Shown: one piece after another, positions 26,536 through 38,100 of the stretch | How the letters are laid out: every line of letters starts with the position of its first letter | Position numbering within the stretch: position 1 is the stretch's first letter | Assembly (NCBI GenBank): GCA_014706295.1 | Contig: JACSVZ010000008.1 | Location: 2,491,376-2,555,375, forward strand | Source: Lycocorax pyrrhopterus obiensis | Lineage: Eukaryota > Chordata > Aves > Passeriformes > Paradisaeidae | Length of the DNA stretch: 64,000 nt | Direction of reading: 5' to 3' | Notes under the pieces: generated by a model | What the model saw: only the letters and a program-made list of their open reading frames with translations | What the model was told of the DNA's origin: nothing | Databases searched by the model: none | Program-made: the position numbers and the translations under genes

Positions 26536-26540
26536 TTTGG
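26536..26540 (+). repeat. Target-site duplication, right copy
   Basis: TTTGG directly after the LTR end. It is an exact copy of the five bases on the left side. Confidence 0.9.
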
Positions 26541-27347
26541 AGGACTTACACTGAATAGTTAATTTCAAAGAGTTGGTAACAGAAGAGATGAGATTCCTGT
26601 CTTCTCCAAAAGGATAGAAAAAAGAATGTACAATGTGTTTTCTCCTGGAAATGTGGAGGGCAGGACACAACAAGCAAACAAAACCAGACACAAAATCAAG
26701 GAGCTTGGCATTAATCCATTTCCATTACAACATTAGCACTCATTTTTAGGTCCAAAATTAGATTTTATTCTGAGAAATTTTATGTGACATGCAGTATCTT
26801 GAATATTTTGGAGGACAACACATTTAACAAATAGCCAATAGCTTGTAGAGCAGAACATTATTTTATCCTTTACATGCTCTAGCACTTGCTTATGTTACAA
26901 GATTACTGGGAATTTAATGGGAAGAGAGAGTTTGCCATATAAAAACATCTAATCTCATGCTGACCTTCTTACAGCAAGCTCATACAGACAACAAACATAT
27001 GTCCAGCTTTGAACTTGAGGACGTTCATTCACTGGCCAGTGTAGCTCAGTTATTTTCTGGTTTGGTAATAGTTGAGGAATAATCCACGGGCTTTGGCAGG
27101 CAGAAAACTGTAGCAGAAGTGTTGCGAATAATCCTATTGACTCATAATTATGTCTTACTGTCATTGTCTTTACAATTTTTCATACAAAAGATTAAGAAGT
27201 AATCAAATTGAGGAAAAACTGCAGTAGGATGCGAGGTATCTGCAGTGCTCCACATGATTATGTTTATATCATCTCTACAATGACAATGAAAACTCTTTCA
27301 TCACCAGCTGTGGGCAATTCACTTTCTCAATTAATTGAAATCAAGAC
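26541..27347. other. Unique DNA, no gene seen
   Basis: AT-rich flank between the solo LTR and a tandem duplication. No exon, repeat or RNA gene recognised. Confidence 0.5.
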
Positions 27348-27521
27348 TTTTCTCCTTTTAGAAAGAAAGAAGAATTCTTTTAATGCATTTAATTTGAATC
27401 AAACAGCACAGCAGAGCTCTCAAGACCCCCACTCTTTTCTCCTTTTAGAAAGAAAGAAGAATTCCTTTAACGCATTTAATTTGAATCAAACAGCACAGCA
27501 GAGCTCTCAAGACCCCCACTC
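27348..27521 (+). repeat. 87-bp tandem duplication
   Basis: Two head-to-tail copies, 27348-27434 and 27435-27521, each beginning TTTTCTCCTTTTAG and ending in GACCCCCACTC. I count two base differences (T/C in the poly-T stretch after GAATTC, and AATGC/AACGC). The duplication is therefore recent. Because 87 is divisible by three, the open frame crossing it (27208-27534) repeats a 29-residue stretch, but no protein family is recognisable. Confidence 0.95.
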
Positions 27522-27955
27522 AAAATCACTGTGATCTGGTGGCCCAAGCCCAGAGGGGTGCATAACATTAAAACTAACCCGCCCAAAGGGGCCGTATCCT
27601 AAAGCCAAGCAGAACAATCAGCTTGAGAAGTGGGACTTTATTTATTAAAGAGCATCAGTTGTGATGCCAAAATGACTGTCTGGACTCATCTAAACTGAAA
27701 ACTCATCACTGAAAGGAAAAGTGGCTTTATCAAGTCATTTCTCACAAGAAAAACTCTCCCAAATTATTCGTTTCATCTGCAGAGATAAAACCTCATGGGT
27801 TTGTAAGAAATTCCTGCTTTCTGTTAGACCAGATTCCTGTGCCCAAAGTGAAAACCAGTCTCACAGACCCGTAGACATTTCTCCAAACAGACACGGAGTT
27901 TGTTTCTTGTAGAGCCATGACACAGCACTTTCCCTCTACACTCCCTCACCTTGCG
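27522..27955. other. Unassigned DNA, possible old LTR fragment
   Basis: 27535-27690 contains a GC-richer segment and, on the minus strand, AATAAATAAAG at about 27645-27660 followed by 'tcccacttctcaagctgatt'. This looks like a polyadenylation region of an LTR or other retroelement. No ends or duplications are visible, so this is only a possibility. Confidence 0.25.
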
Positions 27956-28053
27956 GTTTGTCTGTTTAGGTGGGGAGATCCTGGAGCAGCAGGACATTTT
28001 TGGAGTCTGTCTGTTTAGGTGGGAAGATCCTAAAGCAGCAGTACATTTCCACA
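27956..28053 (+). repeat. 49-bp degenerate tandem duplication
   Basis: Two copies with period 49 share TCTGTTTAGGTGGG at 27961 and 28010, then 'agatcct', 'agcagcag' and 'acattt'. About six differences, so it is older than the 87-bp duplication nearby. Confidence 0.85.
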
Positions 28054-28554
28054 TGGGTGCAGTGAGAACTGTCACACTGAGTAAAGCCATGCTGCCACCT
28101 CTGTGCCAGCCAGCAGGGACCACCCAGGGAAAACAAAGACAAGTACATGGACAGAATTACTGTTCCCTGCAATCGGTAGCCTGAGGGTTTCTGAAGCTGA
28201 AGGCATAGGAAAGACAGACCACAGAGCTTAATATTCAACTGCACATGTTCTCTACAAACATCTCTCTCACCTGCACCTTCATGAGCATGTTTGGCATGTT
28301 TATATTTTAGGCCTCAAAATATCCCACGGACATGAGTTACGTGATGTAACTACGACATGTCAAAATAAGGTGGGATTTCATTTGCTTTAAGAAACATGCT
28401 TGATAATTTTACCAGGTTGCCCACACACGTTAACTCCAAGCAACAGTGAGAAACCATCTTCAAATAAATAATCTTCTCTCTCTCCTTTCATAATGACTTT
28501 TTAGACCGTTTTCATCTCTCCTCTTACTGTTTTTTCCAGTGTGACAATCCAGAT

Positions 28555-28690
28555 CAGCTTTTCCCCTATGTGGAAGCTGTTGTATTCTTCTTAGCCTTCT
28601 CTGCATTTTTCCTATTTCTGCCCTGTGACCTGAGTGACCAGAACCCTGCCAGTACCCCATGGAAATGTAGAGTGACATGTGGCTTACACA
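28555..28690 (-). mobile_element. Possible ancient CR1/L3-like remnant
   Basis: The order 'ttcttcttagccttctctgc', 'gtgaccagaaccctgccagt' and 'catggaaatgtagagtgaca' resembles the antisense body of very old amniote CR1 copies (the 'gaccagaac...cagtattc...catgga...tataga' pattern). The match is weak and by eye. Confidence 0.3.
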
Positions 28691-29610
28691 ACCACATTGG
28701 CAGGACCCAATACTCCAACTCCTTACAATGACAGCTTTCCAGGAAAAACAACCACTTTCAGATCCACTTGCTAAGCACTGCGGTTCTTGACATAGACCAT
28801 ACATCATTCACCTTTGTGCAGCTTTGCTTAGAAACAATACGATGTATTCCACATCCCAGTCGCTTTCCTCATTACATATCCACACCAATCGGACATTTTA
28901 TGCAAAATTAACAGGAAGTGACAATGAGGAGATGTTGGAGTGATAAAGAACTAAAGAACTTGCCATCAGCACCTCTGTGCTGGTCAACAATAGCAGCAGA
29001 GGAAACCAGAAACAGAAGACAGGGATACCGAGATGCCTCAACCTCTTGCTTCGCAGAATTAATAGACCAAGAAATTATTTTGATTACAGGAATCTGTAAC
29101 AGCGACTAAAACTATTCACAGAAACTGGGCAGAATCTGGAGGTGATAGCCAAAAGATGACTCTTTTTATTCCTCAGGAATTTCATTTAACTCATGCTTGA
29201 TCCTCCCAAACGCACTTTCCTTTGACAAAGCCTTATCTTTCAAGTAAATAAGAAAAAACATGGATAAAAAGGATAAAAGAGAACTGCTTGTTCACTACAG
29301 ACATATGATTAGAGGAAAGTTGTGTGTCCTGGTGAGAGACCTTCTGGCCCTCAGGCTGCCACCACTTCCTGACTGAGCTTTGACTAGTCAAGCACTACCA
29401 TACCCATCCTCTCCTTCCTTTCAGTAATTTTTCACCTGCTTTTTCTTATAATATATATAAAAGCTCAAAGTACATTTGGATAGTACCTGTGCATACCAAA
29501 GCCTTTTATGCCCAATATTCCTTTTTCATGGCTTTGATGTGGAAAGGCTGTACCAGCCTCCTTTCCTTTATTCTCCCTATCTGTAACTGCTTCATTTTTA
29601 TTGCAATTGT
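28691..29610. other. Unique DNA, no gene seen
   Basis: No exon, RNA gene or repeat recognised between the possible old CR1 remnant and the young CR1 at 29611. A short TATATATA string lies at about 29450-29460. Confidence 0.5.
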
Positions 29611-30131
29611 GCTGGCCCTGCTGAGGGACCTCGAGGGCTGTGTCCAGTTCTGGGCCCTCCTGGCCAGAGAGTCCTGGAGGGGCTGGAGCGTGTCCAGGGC
29701 AGGGAACGGAGCTGGGAAGGGGCTGGAGCCCCAGGAGTGGCTGAGGGAGCTGGGAAAGGGGCTCAGCCTGGAGCAAAGGAGGCTCAGGGGGGACCTTGTG
29801 GCTCTGCACAACTCCCTGACAGGAGGGGGCAGCCGGGGCGGGGGTCGGGCTCTGCTCCCAGGGAACAGGGACAGGACAAGGGGAAACGGCCTCAGGCTGG
29901 GCCAGGGGAGGCTCAGGTTGGACAGCAGCAGGAATTTCTGCATGGAAAGGGTGCTCAGGCCTTGGCAGGGGCTGCCCAGGGAGCTTTGGAGTGCCCATCC
30001 CTGGAGGTGTCCAAGGAAGGGCTGGAGGTGGCACTCAGTGCTCTGGGCTGGGGACAAGGTGGGCATCGGGCACAGCTTGGACTCCGTGGGCTGGGAGGGA
30101 TTTCTCAGCCTCAGTGATTCTGTGATTCTGT
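29611..30131 (+). mobile_element. CR1 LINE, 5'-truncated, young copy
   Basis: Sense CR1 3' region. It runs from 'gctggccctgctgagggacc' through 'tgtgtccagttctgggccct', 'ggaacagggacaggacaagg' and 'ccatccctggaggtgtccaa' to the diagnostic tail GTGATTCTGTGATTCTG. The left end is abrupt, as expected from incomplete reverse transcription. Over its whole length it matches 33851-34368 with roughly ten substitutions and one 2-base indel, about 98 % by eye. Frames of 126-216 codons on both strands cover it. They are reading-frame shadows of the repeat; the CR1 reverse-transcriptase core is not present. Confidence 0.92.
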
Positions 30132-32673
30132 ATTTATGAGATTCGAATTTCTATAAGAAGTTCTATTGTAGGAAAACAAAATAAAATTTAAAAAGGCTAC
30201 AAGAAAGATACGCAGGCAGCCTGGTTCTGTTTTTCTGACAGAACAGAAGCTCAGACACAGGAAGTCTGCAGCCTCCACATTACTGTCACTGCACCTCCAA
30301 GACTTGCCTAACGTTGACTCCTGTCAAACTGCCACAGGTAAAACACCAGTTCCAGTCATGGATACACACACAGAATCAGCAGCTATTCAGTAGAGCCATG
30401 CCATGAGAGATGTGGGAGCACCCAACATTTTCAATATTTGAAATAAAGTAGTTTTGTTTTTCAGGTACACAAAACCTATGGAACACAGTACAGAGGAGGC
30501 ACAAGTTCCCCCTATATTCTGTCCCCAACTGCTCCCAGCAACACAGAAACCTATCTGTGATCCCATCCATGATCCCAGTTAAAAACAACATACTTAAACT
30601 GCAGCTATTCCTGCTAAAATAATGCAGTCCAACAGTGGCTGTTTTCTATGTCTCAAAGCCCAGGAAGTCAGAGTCACTGTACCCCAAGGCTTTTCTCCTT
30701 CAGAAGACACAAAGAAGCATTACAAAAAGGGCTCAATGTTTCCAGCATTCAAGAAGTGGGATGACAACCAAAATGTCTCATCTGTCAGGCTCTGAACTTC
30801 AGCACCACTCCACAGAAAGTATTTCATGGGCATTGCTCCTTAATCGTGTGTTTTTCTGCACTAAAAATGTCAGCTCCAGTTAGGCAATTAGTTAATTTGG
30901 TTCTGGCGGAACTAGTTCAGTACTTATCTTTATTTATCTCCTTAGGCTTGAAATAGTTCCAGTGCCCAGGCTGTCCCACACCAAAAGAAAACCAGTGATG
31001 TTTGACTTGTGGTCCCATCATGGAGCCCGAGTAGTGAACAGACATATTTCACATTTCTGGCAAGAGCTCACCGATGTTCATTTGCTCTGGAACTTCACCT
31101 GAGCATTTACAAATCAGCCATACAAGGGCTGTGGCTGAAAAGAAGATGATGGATTCCTCATTGCATATCTGAGCTGGGAGCAAGAAAATGAATGCTGTGA
31201 TTTAATGAGGTTGCAGTTTCATTCTAAACAAGTACAGCTGACTCTGCCTAGCATCTGGCTTAGCAGAAAATTTCCACCTTATTTTATAACAAGGGCACAA
31301 GTTTATCGAAAATGAAGCCAAAATGGTGGCTTGCACATTAGTGAAGCTGAATGATTAAGATAAGCCGTAAGTGAAAGAAAACACAGAGCCACAGAACAGC
31401 TAAGCCAGGATATATATCCCAGTAGCAATATAACTCAGGCATGATTTTAAAACAGACAGAAACTCTTGAGGCGGCAGCAAATAAATCAGAGAGGCTTCAA
31501 GTTCAAAAGCTGACTGTGTATGTATGACTCAAAGCCTGCCTGCTGTCAGGTATTGACAGGACACAGTATTTCTGCAATCATCTGGCCAAAGGGTTAACGG
31601 GATAAACAGTGACAAGCTCACACAGACACCATGAGGAGAAATATTGACTCAACTCTGGCCTCAGACGCCTGCTCTCCGTAGCGTCAGGAGTGACTCCATG
31701 CACGTGTCTGCTGTCAGCATTTTGCTCCCAGACGTTCCCTATCAGGAAGCATTTCGAATCCATTTCCTTCATTACTATTCAGCCTTCCCTTTCAGCAGGC
31801 ATTGCCGGATGCAGCAACTTCCTCAAGCACTCCAGGAAGCTGCTGTCTTCACTTATTTATGCAATTATATTTGGCTGCTTTCTTTAGTATGCAAAGGAGG
31901 TTGGTACCCAGAAACACAACACAAGTGGCTGTGTGTACTCAGCTGACCTCTGAAGGGTCCTCCAGAGCCACCCATCCACACCCAGTGTGCATTTGGACAT
32001 TAATCCCTCACATGATCATACCCAGAGCCTGTGACAAGGGACCAATTAACAGGTATGTGTCACATCACACGACAGGTGGGCAACTGCCACCTGCCCACAA
32101 AGGCCCTGCACAGCCCCCTCAGGAGCCCCCATGAGGTGAGAACCCAGAAATAAGGGGTCCCAATCTCTGGGGATACTGACCTGAGCCAGGAAACAGCTTT
32201 GCTTTCAACACTGGATAAGGACAATGACTTCTCTGTACCAGCTGTTAGTGCTGATGCAGAAGTACAGCTGTTGAGAGATTTTATCTGCTCCATAGTTTTC
32301 CCAGAGATCCTTGAGGAGGTTCCATAACTAAATACAGAGAATTCCTTTCCAGCAGGACTGCAGCAGGGTGGTAGAAGGGAAATGGCCTTCCCACCTTCTG
32401 AGAAGAAGTACTCTTCACTGACAGGGCAGCACATGACCACGTTATGGTAGCAAGGGCTACTGCTCTGTTAGAACAAGTTTCTGAAGCTGCAGATGTTGAC
32501 ACAGGATTCAGGGAAGTAATAACGTCCAACACAGTGGTTCCTATGCCAGAGTGCAAGTCAGCAAGGCATAATGCTGCTTGATGAAGCCAAGACAGGAGTG
32601 GGATTGCTAGTAAAGGAAAACAAAACGAAAAAAAGATACATTTGACGATGAGTTGTTTGTGCTAGCAAGTAAA

Positions 32674-32730
32674 GTATTGCCTTGCAGTTGCCAGTACTCA
32701 AGGATCTCATGAGCCCAGTTAGATATTGCA
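32674..32730 (-). repeat. Dispersed repeat of unknown family, copy 1
   Basis: On the minus strand this reads 'tgcaatatctaactgggctc', then 'atgagatccttgagtactgg', then 'caactgcaaggcaatac'. It aligns by eye with 35291-35347 and, over its end part, with 47595-47626. Translated, copies 1 and 2 share QYLT..MRSL.TGN. I do not recognise the family. Confidence 0.45.
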
Positions 32731-32771
32731 CCAGCCTAAGTGTAAAAGTGGCACAAAGCTCACTTAAAACT

Positions 32772-32809
32772 AAAAAAAAAAAAAAAAAAACCCCACAAAG
32801 AAAAAAAAA
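32772..32809 (+). repeat. A-rich tract
   Basis: Nineteen A, then CCCCACAAAG, then nine A. No retrocopied gene or polyadenylation signal is visible just upstream. Confidence 0.9.
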
Positions 32810-33627
32810 TCTGCTAAAAATATACAATCTTTCCTCCAAATACGTATACGACATTTATACTTCTCTTAATTCAGTTGCTTTGTTTTCTCCAGTGACGTAT
32901 TATATCCTAAAATCCACATGGCTGCTCAACCAAATACTGTGTAAAGCGCCACCGTAAAGAGGGATACCTTGTGATTTCAGCCTACTCCTTCCTACTGCTG
33001 AAGTCATTGGCAGAATGGCTTCTAATCACCCAGAGGCTGATATAAGAAAATACATACTCTGATCCTCAGAAAAACACTCAAGCTTTTGAATAGGTGTTAT
33101 CTCAATACACAGAGAGGGAAGGGAACAATTCATAATAAGCCCAACTTCCCAAGAACTTCTAAGAGAAAGACTTGTGGCAAGAAACTCTGGGATGAAGCTA
33201 AGCAACAAATATAAAAAAGAAATTGAAGCTAGAACTGCAGAAGAGAAAATAAAACACCTTCAAATACAGTAGAAGAGAATCCTGTGCCTAAAGAAGTGAA
33301 TATTCATTATAGATTCTTTAAAGATTTTCTTCTTTCTATGGAAAAACAACACTGCAAAAGGTCATACAAGCTAAGAAACACTCTCCCTGTAGAAACAAGT
33401 TGAATTTTAATAAATCAAACTTTTATCGTGTTTCCAAAAGAGACAATTGTAATCATTTAGTGTCAAGTCCTGTCTAAAACGAGCCAATTTTGCTGCTCAT
33501 TCGTGCATCACAACTACAACTTGCTGTTGAACAAAGGCTCTCCCTAGAGAGAAATCCACTCTTGATTGAAAGTCTCCACATGACAGAGAACCAACCTCAT
33601 TTCTCAGGTAAGCTGCAACGAGTGATT

Positions 33628-34368
33628 CAGCAACGCCGAGTGCCGGGTCCTGTCCTGGGCTCACCCCAAGCCCTGCAGCTCCAGGCTGGGGCAGAGGGGC
33701 TGGAAAGGGCCCATCGGGAAAGGCCCTGGGGGTGCTGTGCCAGCGGCTGGACAGGAGCCCAGGGGGGCCCAGGGGGGCACGAGGCCAATGGGCCCTGGGC
33801 TGTGCCAGCCATGGGGTGGCCACAGGCCCAGGGCAGGGCCCGTCCCCTGGGCTGGCCCTGCTGAGGGACCTCGAGGGCTGTGTCCAGTTCTGGGCCCTCC
33901 TGGCCAGAGAGCCCTGGAGGGGCTGGAGCGTGTCCAGGGCAGGGAACGGAGCTGGGAAGGGGCTGGAGCCCCAGGAGTGGCTGAGGGAGCTGGGAAAGGG
34001 GCTCAGCCTGGAGCAAAGGAGGCTCAGGGGGGACCTTGTGGCTCTGCACAACTCCCTGACAGGAGGGGGCAGCCGGGGGGGGTCGGGCTCTGCTCCCAGG
34101 GAACAGGGACAGGACAAGGGGAAACGGCCTCAGGCTGGGCCAGGGGAGGCTCAGGTTGGACAGCAGCAGGAATTTCTGCATGGAAAGGGTGCTCAGGCCT
34201 TGGCAAGGGCTGCCCAGGGAGGTTTGGAGTGCCCATCCCTGGAGGTGTCCAAGGAAGGGCTGGAGGTGGCACTCAGTGCTCTGGGCTGGGGACAAGGTGG
34301 GCATTGGGCACAGGGTGGACTCCATGGGCTGGGAGGGCTTTCTCAGCCTCAATGATTCTGTGATTCTC
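33628..34368 (+). mobile_element. CR1 LINE, longer young copy
   Basis: Sense CR1 beginning near 'acgccgagtgccgggtcctg'. It runs through 'ggccctgggggtgctgtgcc' and 'ggccaatgggccctgggctg', then the same 520-base 3' segment as 29611-30131, and ends GATTCTGTGATTCT. The extra 220 bases on the left correspond to the end of the CR1 ORF2 region and the start of the 3' UTR. The unrelated DNA on the left of the two copies argues for two insertions from one active subfamily rather than a duplication of the locus. Overlapping frames of 124-247 codons on both strands are composition effects. Confidence 0.92.
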
Positions 34369-34515
34369 ATATTATTCTCATTGATAAAAAGATGTGTGTT
34401 ACTGCCAGTTCAGTTGCCTGGATTTGGCTCCCAGTCACCTTCTGGCATTATCTAACAAGCCTCTGTTATCAGAAGCCTTACCTGTGTACAGGGATGTGAT
34501 GCCATGATTGCATGA

Positions 34516-35133
34516 TGTCTTGGGTTACAGTGTAAGGTGTAACCAAAAGTATGTATTCTACTATCACCTACATGAGCTGTTAAATTGGGTGGAGCAGTGT
34601 TCTTTATCTTCTCCATGACTCAACTGTGATAATTCTCTCAGGGGAAGCAGCAGCCACCCTGGGGGGGCCATCTCCGCTAATGGGCCATCAAGGGCTCCCC
34701 AGAATGACTCACAGAATTACATCATCCTATCGTGAAATTCCCCGCCCAGGGGGAGGTACCAAACATTCCCACCTGTATGTAATCTGGGGTTTGGGACACC
34801 ACAATACTACTGGATTCCCAGAGGACAAGAGCTCTCAATAACCACCACGGGGCCTCCAGAGAAGGACCAGACATTTCTACAGGATCACCACTTCGACAAG
34901 ACCACATCCATCACTCCAACAGGACTGCAGCCACCATTTAATCAGACTGCTGCCACCACCCTGACCAACAGGGTGTCAGGTCATATTCTGACTCTGTCAA
35001 TTTAAGCCAGTGTTTCTCTACTATTGCCTTTACTGTAATTTCTCCTATTAAATTGTAGTTGTGACTTGGAATCTCTCACAAGATATTTGTGTGAAGTTAA
35101 TTCCTCCCACTGGTTTGCTTTCAAAGTAGCACA
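34516..35133 (+). mobile_element. Solo LTR, family shared with 62737
   Basis: It starts TGTCTTGGGTTACAGTG and ends AAAGTAGCACA. The same ordered blocks occur in the element at 62737-63261: 'gtaaccaaaagtatgtattc', 'tcacagaattacatcatcct', 'gcccagggggaggtaccaaa', 'aatctggggtttgggac' and 'actggattcccagaggacaa', then 'agggtgtcaggt' and 'ctcctattaaattgtagtt'. A TATA-like string precedes 'aatctggggt' (about 34776) and an ATTAAA polyadenylation signal lies at 35047-35052, so the strand is plus. The five bases on either side (CATGA and CGTTA) do not match well, so target-site duplication is unproven. No internal retroviral sequence follows. Confidence 0.82.
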
Positions 35134-38100
35134 CGTTACTTCAATATTCACTTTGGGTGAACTTCATGGCTTGAGTTTCTCAAGCATTTACTCATTCTGG
35201 CAGGCCTTTTCAAAATACGTATTTTAACATAAACCAACAATTTCAGCAACAGCATCACAAATACTTGCTCAAAAACAATAACCCCTTGCTCTTTCTGCAG
35301 TCTATTTCCAGTGTTCAAGGATCTCATCTTGTCAGTCAGGTATTGCAACTGAACACTGATATTTAATTAAAACTAATTTCCAAACAATCCCCCATTTTGA
35401 AAAAGAAACAACACTTTTATCTTAGATATATGGCCAAGAAATCACTTTAGCTTTTGAACAACCTGCAAAGGAGCTCAGTGCTTTAACGCATATGGTATCA
35501 AATGAATGAAACCCAAAGAAAATGAGATGCCCCATTTTTAGAACAGACTCTAAGAGCCAGACTGCAAAATTTTCTCACAAGGAGGATCCAAAACCCCTGA
35601 GCACTAGACAGAAGGCACCTACACCATGTCAGGCACTGCCCTAGCACAAGTGCCTCCATGTGTTCTGATCCAGAGCCCAGAAGTCTCTCTGAAAAGCTTC
35701 TGTTCTAAAATATTGTGCTGTGGTCTGGGTTCTCACCTGGAGAAGTCTATAGAAAAGTACTAGGACACTGAGTTTTCCAGATACATGTACCAGGAGTGCT
35801 ATCTGGAAGACAAGAGTGCTTCTCCTGCTCTCTCATCCCTGCTTTGCAGGTAGAAGCCCCACCCAGAATCTCCTCATGGTCTCTGGGACAGGACTTCAGC
35901 TTTGGAAGTCCGTGTGTGCCTTCGCCCCACAGGAAGCCTGTACTACCTGTAACTTCCAAGCAAGCAGGACAGATGGCTTTCAATTCCCTTAGACTGAGGA
36001 AGGGAAGATTAAATGTGTGTTTTTAAGGAAAGATTTATAGTTAGAGAGACACGTGTAAAATTACTCTAGGTGACATCTATTCAGTTACATGTCACTAAAA
36101 ACCAAACAGATTTGCTCACCCAGAGCCTTGCAGGATTTTTGATATAACTAAAAAGATCAGATGTAACACAAGAACATAAAAACATGGTAAAATGATAGAC
36201 AAAAAAAAAATCCTCCCTAATTAGGAACTGTCATGTACATAGAAACTGACCAGAGGCTAAACTTAGTCCTTGAATTGAGTCTTCGAATTTCTCAATAATT
36301 ATTTTCATTAACTATCATGGCCTAAGAGGAGGGCTACTTAAATCTAGTATGACACAAACTCAGAGGTCATCCTTAGAAAATATTCTAAGGAATATTTTGG
36401 AGGTACTGGAAATCTTTGCTGTTACAAGGAAACAGGATGAAATGTAGTAGAAAAAAATCAGCTCCTTAAGATGATAGAATTTCATAGAAAGGTAAATTAT
36501 TTTGAAAAAAGTGAGAATTCATCAATTGCAAACACTGAAGTGGAATGATATTTTTTAAAAAATTATGGTAAATATTTCTTTATTTGCACTTGTCTCCAGT
36601 TAATGAAAATTCACTGTTAAATATTCTCACAGATGTACACCAAAAAAAAGTAAATACTGAAATGGGGAACTGAACCTTCTCAGAGCTCTGCATAACACCC
36701 AGTTTAAGTATAACGCATATTTTAATTGCAAAGGGCATATTCTTTCAGAAATATTATAATATTACATCTTAGCCACTACTCGTCCAGCCCCCTGAATCAT
36801 TTCCTCCCAAAGATAACAGTTATTTTGGTCTGTTTGACAGCATTACCTATGGACAAAGAGCACACCCTGTTGAACCCAATCTCACCAGTGCTTCAGCTGC
36901 CTTCCTAATAATCTACTTTTTGATATTCTTTTATTTTTAGCTCTCTGGTCACACAGGCACTTCAATATTCTTCATGCAGAAAATAAAATTGTACAGATAT
37001 ACTTTATAAGTATAAACCTTTATAAGTAAGCTAAATGCTCAACAGGGCTTTTATTTTTTAATCAACTGAGAGCAATGATCTCTTGCAGTGTTCTTGATAC
37101 TTTCATCACCCAAGTGTTTTGTTTTAAATATGATTAAAAAAGATTGTGTTTTTCTGTGACCGATCCAATATAACTGCAAATACACTCAGCAGACGAACAA
37201 TACTCTGTAATTCTGAAGTACTTATTTCTTTTTCATATTGTTCAATACAGCTTTTGTCACAGAAATATCAGAAGTGCTGTTGCTCTCTTAATGGGCTATG
37301 GATATGAACAAAGTTTGAGTAATTAGGAAAAAACCCACTTCTTTAATCTGTCAAAAGTAATATGAAGGTATTTTTTTCCTTATTAAAAATGGCAACACTA
37401 AACTGAAATTATGCAAAAGTTCAATATAATTTAAGAGTAAGAGGACAGTAGAGTTAACCCAGTTCAGCAGTTGTTCTTTACCTCATCAGTTTCTTCTGTT
37501 TTCTTAAATAATTTTAATAATTGGCGTTTTTAACCAGATTTTCTATGGATCACATCCTGGCTATGAATGAAAGTTTTAAAGAGTATTTTTTTTAAATAAT
37601 AATATCTAATTTTTTTTCAACTTAGACAGGAAAAACTTCAAAATCCCCAGATTTTGAGAAATTAGTTCATTTTAGGAACAATAAGGCTCCTTCCTCCAGT
37701 CTTGCTGCAGAGACTGTAACATCACAATACAACTTGCACTCTGCTAACTTTAGCTGAAGCAGAGGATGAGCACCCCGAGCCCTTTGGCATGCTGGCACAG
37801 TCTGGCAGCACACGGAAAACATGTTGTTGAAATCACTCAGCTGTGTATGAAATAATTAGAAGCTAAATATTGTTTGCAGAAATCACTGGGGAAATACTTT
37901 ATGTAATGGATAAAGTCAATAGAACGGAACTGTTCATGGAAAATTTCTGACCAGAAAAGAAAAATAAACAGGTCAAAGAAATTACTAGCAAAGAACTATG
38001 TATTGGTTGGATTCATCAGGAAAGGAAAAGAACAGCAATTACATCATTTGCCACTCCAGGAGATGCAGTACACACATGACCTGGAATGTTTTAGCTAATA

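Larger units (their letters stand above)
30132..33627. other. Unique DNA, no gene seen
   Basis: No supported gene. Opposite frames at 31578-32440 overlap without recognised domains. It contains one copy of a dispersed repeat (32674-32730) and an A-rich tract (32772-32809), listed separately. Confidence 0.5.

Noticed and set aside
27030..27100. tRNA-like start (GGCCAGTGTAGCTCAG)
   Set aside because: No matching acceptor stem and no GGTTCGAATCC-type B box downstream at the right distance.
27208..27534. 108-codon frame with a repeated 29-residue block
   Set aside because: The repetition is explained by the 87-bp tandem duplication; there is no known family or splice context.
29465..30139. Frames of 126-216 codons on both strands
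   Set aside because: They are readings of the CR1 3' segment. The same residues recur in the second CR1 copy at 33851, and no reverse-transcriptase core is present.
33490..34455. Frames of up to 247 codons
   Set aside because: Same CR1 shadow effect; low-complexity proline/glycine/leucine-rich translations from GC-rich repeat DNA.
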